NCBI GenBank assembly: GCA_965116325.1
Contig: OZ220675.1
Location: 1,736,001 to 1,800,000 of the forward strand
DNA from: JAGWBF01 sp965116325
GTDB taxonomy: Bacteria; Chloroflexota; Dehalococcoidia; Lucifugimonadales; JAGWBF01
Reading direction: 5' to 3'
Length of the DNA stretch: 64,000 nucleotides
Shown here: positions 62,227-64,000 of the stretch, in pieces
Layout of the letters: each line of letters begins with the position of its first letter
Numbering within the stretch: position 1 is the stretch's first letter
Translations under genes and position numbers: made by a program
The notes under the pieces: model-generated
Database searches by the model: none
What the model was told of the DNA's origin: nothing
Seen by the model: only the letters and a program-made list of their open reading frames with translations

Positions 62227-63000
62227 GTGGACCTGGGAATAAAGGACAGGGTTGCAATAATCACGGGAGGCAGCCGCGGACTGGGGCGGATATCGGCGCT
62301 GGCCTTGGCCCGCGAGGGCGCCAAGGTGGCCATCTGCGGGCGCACGGAGAGCACCCTCGATGCTGCGGTGGAGGAGCTGAAGGCCCAGGGTGTGGAAGCC
62401 ATAAGGATCGTGGCGGATGTCGTCGAACCCGAGGCCTCCGAAGCGGTCTTCCGGGGGACCGAGGAAGCCCTGGGTCCGGTGGACATCCTGGTCAACAACG
62501 TGGGAGGGCGCCGGGGCACGACCCTATCGGACACCTCCGAGGAGCAGTTCCGCAGCGGCATGGACCTGAACCTGTTCGGCGGCCTGCGGCTGATGCACCT
62601 GGCCATACCGGGGATGCGGGAGCGCCGCTGGGGGCGCATAATCAACATAGCATCCATCTGGGGCCGGGAGCATGGAGGCTCGGTGGACTACATGGCGGGC
62701 AAAGCGGCCCTTATAGCCATGAGCAAGTACGCGGGCTTGGAGTACGTCAAGGACAACGTCCTGGTGAACTGCGTTGCGCCGGGGTCCATCATCTTCCCGG
62801 GTGGAAGCTGGGACCGCTACACCCAGAGCAATCCGCCCGAGGTGGTCAACGAGTTCATCAAGTGGAACCTGCCGGCGGGACGGTTCGGATGGCCCGAACC
62901 CGTGGGCGACCTGGTGGCCTTTCTGGCTTCAGAGCGGGCCAGCCTGATCACCGGGGCATGCATCAACATCGACGGAGGCCAGAGCAAGTCCCTCTTCTAG
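62227..63000 (+). CDS. SDR-family oxidoreductase
   Basis: A 257-residue classical SDR with GTG start. 'VAIITGGSRGLGRISALALA' is the TGxxxGxG cofactor loop, 'ILVNNVGGRRG' the NNAG-like turn, and 'IINIASIWGREHGGSVDYMA' with GK gives the catalytic Ser and YxxxK. It follows polA after 3 bases, so it is probably co-transcribed. Substrate unknown; the same fold occurs at 29476 with low similarity. Confidence 0.92.
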   Translation: MDLGIKDRVAIITGGSRGLGRISALALAREGAKVAICGRTESTLDAAVEELKAQGVEAIRIVADVVEPEASEAVFRGTEEALGPVDILVNNVGGRRGTTLSDTSEEQFRSGMDLNLFGGLRLMHLAIPGMRERRWGRIINIASIWGREHGGSVDYMAGKAALIAMSKYAGLEYVKDNVLVNCVAPGSIIFPGGSWDRYTQSNPPEVVNEFIKWNLPAGRFGWPEPVGDLVAFLASERASLITGACINIDGGQSKSLF

Positions 63001-63016
63001 GGGGCGGGTCTGGCTG

Positions 63017-64000
63017 CTACAGGTTGTAGAACCGGACCGGGTTGTCCCAGAGAATCTTGGACTTGAACTCGTCGGTTACGTCGTCCGACTCTATGAGCCC
63101 CTTAAGCGTGTCGGGGAAGTACTCGATTACGTCGGGGTGCGGGTAGTCCGAGGCCCACATCAGGTTCTCTTCACCTACCAGGCGTTGCAGCATGGGAATG
63201 GTCTCCTCGCCAGCCTCGCAGGAGATGTAGCACTGGCCCCGCCGGAAGTACTCCGAAGGCTTCTCCTTGCCTTGGTACCCCTGCCCGAAGTAGTCGTGGT
63301 CAACCTGCTTGTCCAGCCGGTCCAGCCAGTAGGGTAGCCAGCCGCAGCCCGACTCTAGGAAGGCAGCATGCAGCTTGGGGAAGCGGTCGAACACGCCTTC
63401 CGAGGTCATGGATGCCATGGCGCCCATCTGCTCCATGGGGTGGCAGGTGGCATGGCGGGTGAAGGAGTTGTCGACCCGCCCCCTGGCGTAGTAGGGCAGC
63501 TTCTCCTGCTGCCCCTCGTGGAAGCAAACGGCCACGCCCGTCTCCTCGCAGATGGCGAACAGCGGTTCATAGTACGGATCGGATACCCGGCGGCCTCGCA
63601 GGGGGTTGGGGCGCCAGAAGATGCCCCGCATACCCAGCTCGGTGGCGGCCCGGCGGAGCTCCTGCTCGGCCAGCTCTATGTCCTGCAGTGGGAGCAGGCA
63701 TACGCCCTTCATGCGGTCCGGGTCGATGGAGCAGTAGTCGTACAGCCAGTTGTTGTAGGCCCGGCACATTCCGGCGGCCAGCTCCGGATCCAGGGTGTCG
63801 TCGAAGGTGGCGTAGAGGCCGATGCTGGTGAACAGGAAGGCAACGTCCACCCCTTCCACATCCATGTCGTGCAGGTAGGACACGTTGTCGAACTTGCGGG
63901 AGATGGCGTACTTGAACTTACCCCGCCAGAAGGGATTGTTCAGCATGCCCAGGGGGTTGACCTCCATGGGGCCGCCCCCAACCTTGCCCGACCCCAGGCG
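63017..64000 (-). CDS. Amidohydrolase-2 family protein (5' end beyond the window)
   Basis: The minus frame is open to the right edge, so 327 residues of the C-terminal part are present and the N-terminal metal motif (DxH) is missing. Remaining ligand motifs: 'VAVCFHEGQQEKLPYYARG', 'AFLESGCGWLPYWLDRLD' and 'LMWASDYPHPDVIEYFPD' with the final Asp. These resemble the decarboxylase-type proteins of this family, including the one at 30313. It is convergent with the SDR. Confidence 0.88.
   Translation of the reverse strand, partial: RLGSGKVGGGPMEVNPLGMLNNPFWRGKFKYAISRKFDNVSYLHDMDVEGVDVAFLFTSIGLYATFDDTLDPELAAGMCRAYNNWLYDYCSIDPDRMKGVCLLPLQDIELAEQELRRAATELGMRGIFWRPNPLRGRRVSDPYYEPLFAICEETGVAVCFHEGQQEKLPYYARGRVDNSFTRHATCHPMEQMGAMASMTSEGVFDRFPKLHAAFLESGCGWLPYWLDRLDKQVDHDYFGQGYQGKEKPSEYFRRGQCYISCEAGEETIPMLQRLVGEENLMWASDYPHPDVIEYFPDTLKGLIESDDVTDEFKSKILWDNPVRFYNL

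Noticed and set aside
1..64000. CRISPR array, rRNA or complete transposon
   Set aside because: No regularly spaced direct repeats with unique spacers, no rRNA sequence, and no transposase or integrase gene were seen.

Overview
The window is GC-rich bacterial DNA, by eye near 60% G+C, with no rRNA. Its catabolic content points to Chloroflexota, probably a Dehalococcoidia/SAR202-like lineage: several amidohydrolase-2 proteins, an F420-type luciferase-fold oxidoreductase, a LigB-type dioxygenase, bicupin and VOC proteins, SDR enzymes, and short GC-rich interspersed repeats. This assignment is inference; no 16S or marker phylogeny was possible.

Left part (1 to about 22,100) is a defence island. 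It opens with a truncated STAND-like NTPase carrying an N-terminal nuclease-like domain (minus strand, running off the left edge). An orphan AbiEi-like protein follows. Next comes a type I restriction-modification system whose hsdR (2965-5778) is separated from hsdS-hsdM (8831-11898) by about 3 kb. That gap holds a ribbon-helix-helix/Doc toxin-antitoxin pair with its own promoter and operator, an antitoxin-like N-terminus fused to a DUF5677-like protein, and three gene scars: a second hsdR tail, a frameshifted hicB and the tail of a RelE-like toxin. Beyond hsdM lie a GIY-YIG nuclease, an unknown helical protein and a TPR plus HEPN (LA2681-like) protein. The island ends with a tightly coupled two-gene minus-strand operon. 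One product is a SIR2-like/NTPase/helical-repeat protein with a lysine-less P-loop. The other fuses a degenerate sigma-54-activator-like AAA+ domain to a PRTase-CE-like phosphoribosyltransferase. This pair is the best candidate for an undescribed system.

Middle part (22,100-36,100): a 1.9-kb gene-poor stretch with tandem and palindromic repeats leads into catabolic genes (NAD-dependent epimerase, LLM oxidoreductase, LigB-like dioxygenase, VOC, bicupin, Tag-like glycosylase, SDR, amidohydrolase). Then come three tRNA genes (Trp, Arg, Ala) behind a good sigma-70 promoter, a bacterial voltage-gated cation channel with a TLEGW filter, a small PD-(D/E)XK-like protein, a DUF2779 nuclease and surE.

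Right part (36,100-64,000) is mostly housekeeping: mfd, a HAD hydrolase, proBA, a probable selenocysteine-containing peroxiredoxin-like gene (in-frame TGA at the peroxidatic position with a hairpin after it), an amidohydrolase, thpR, Cu/Zn superoxide dismutase, pyrB fused to a PyrI-type zinc domain, carA, carB, a 1,412-residue lipoprotein with an HEXXH motif and RCC1-like repeats, tsaD, polA, an SDR and an amidohydrolase cut by the right edge. pyrBI-carA-carB form a co-directional de novo pyrimidine block and proB-proA a proline block.
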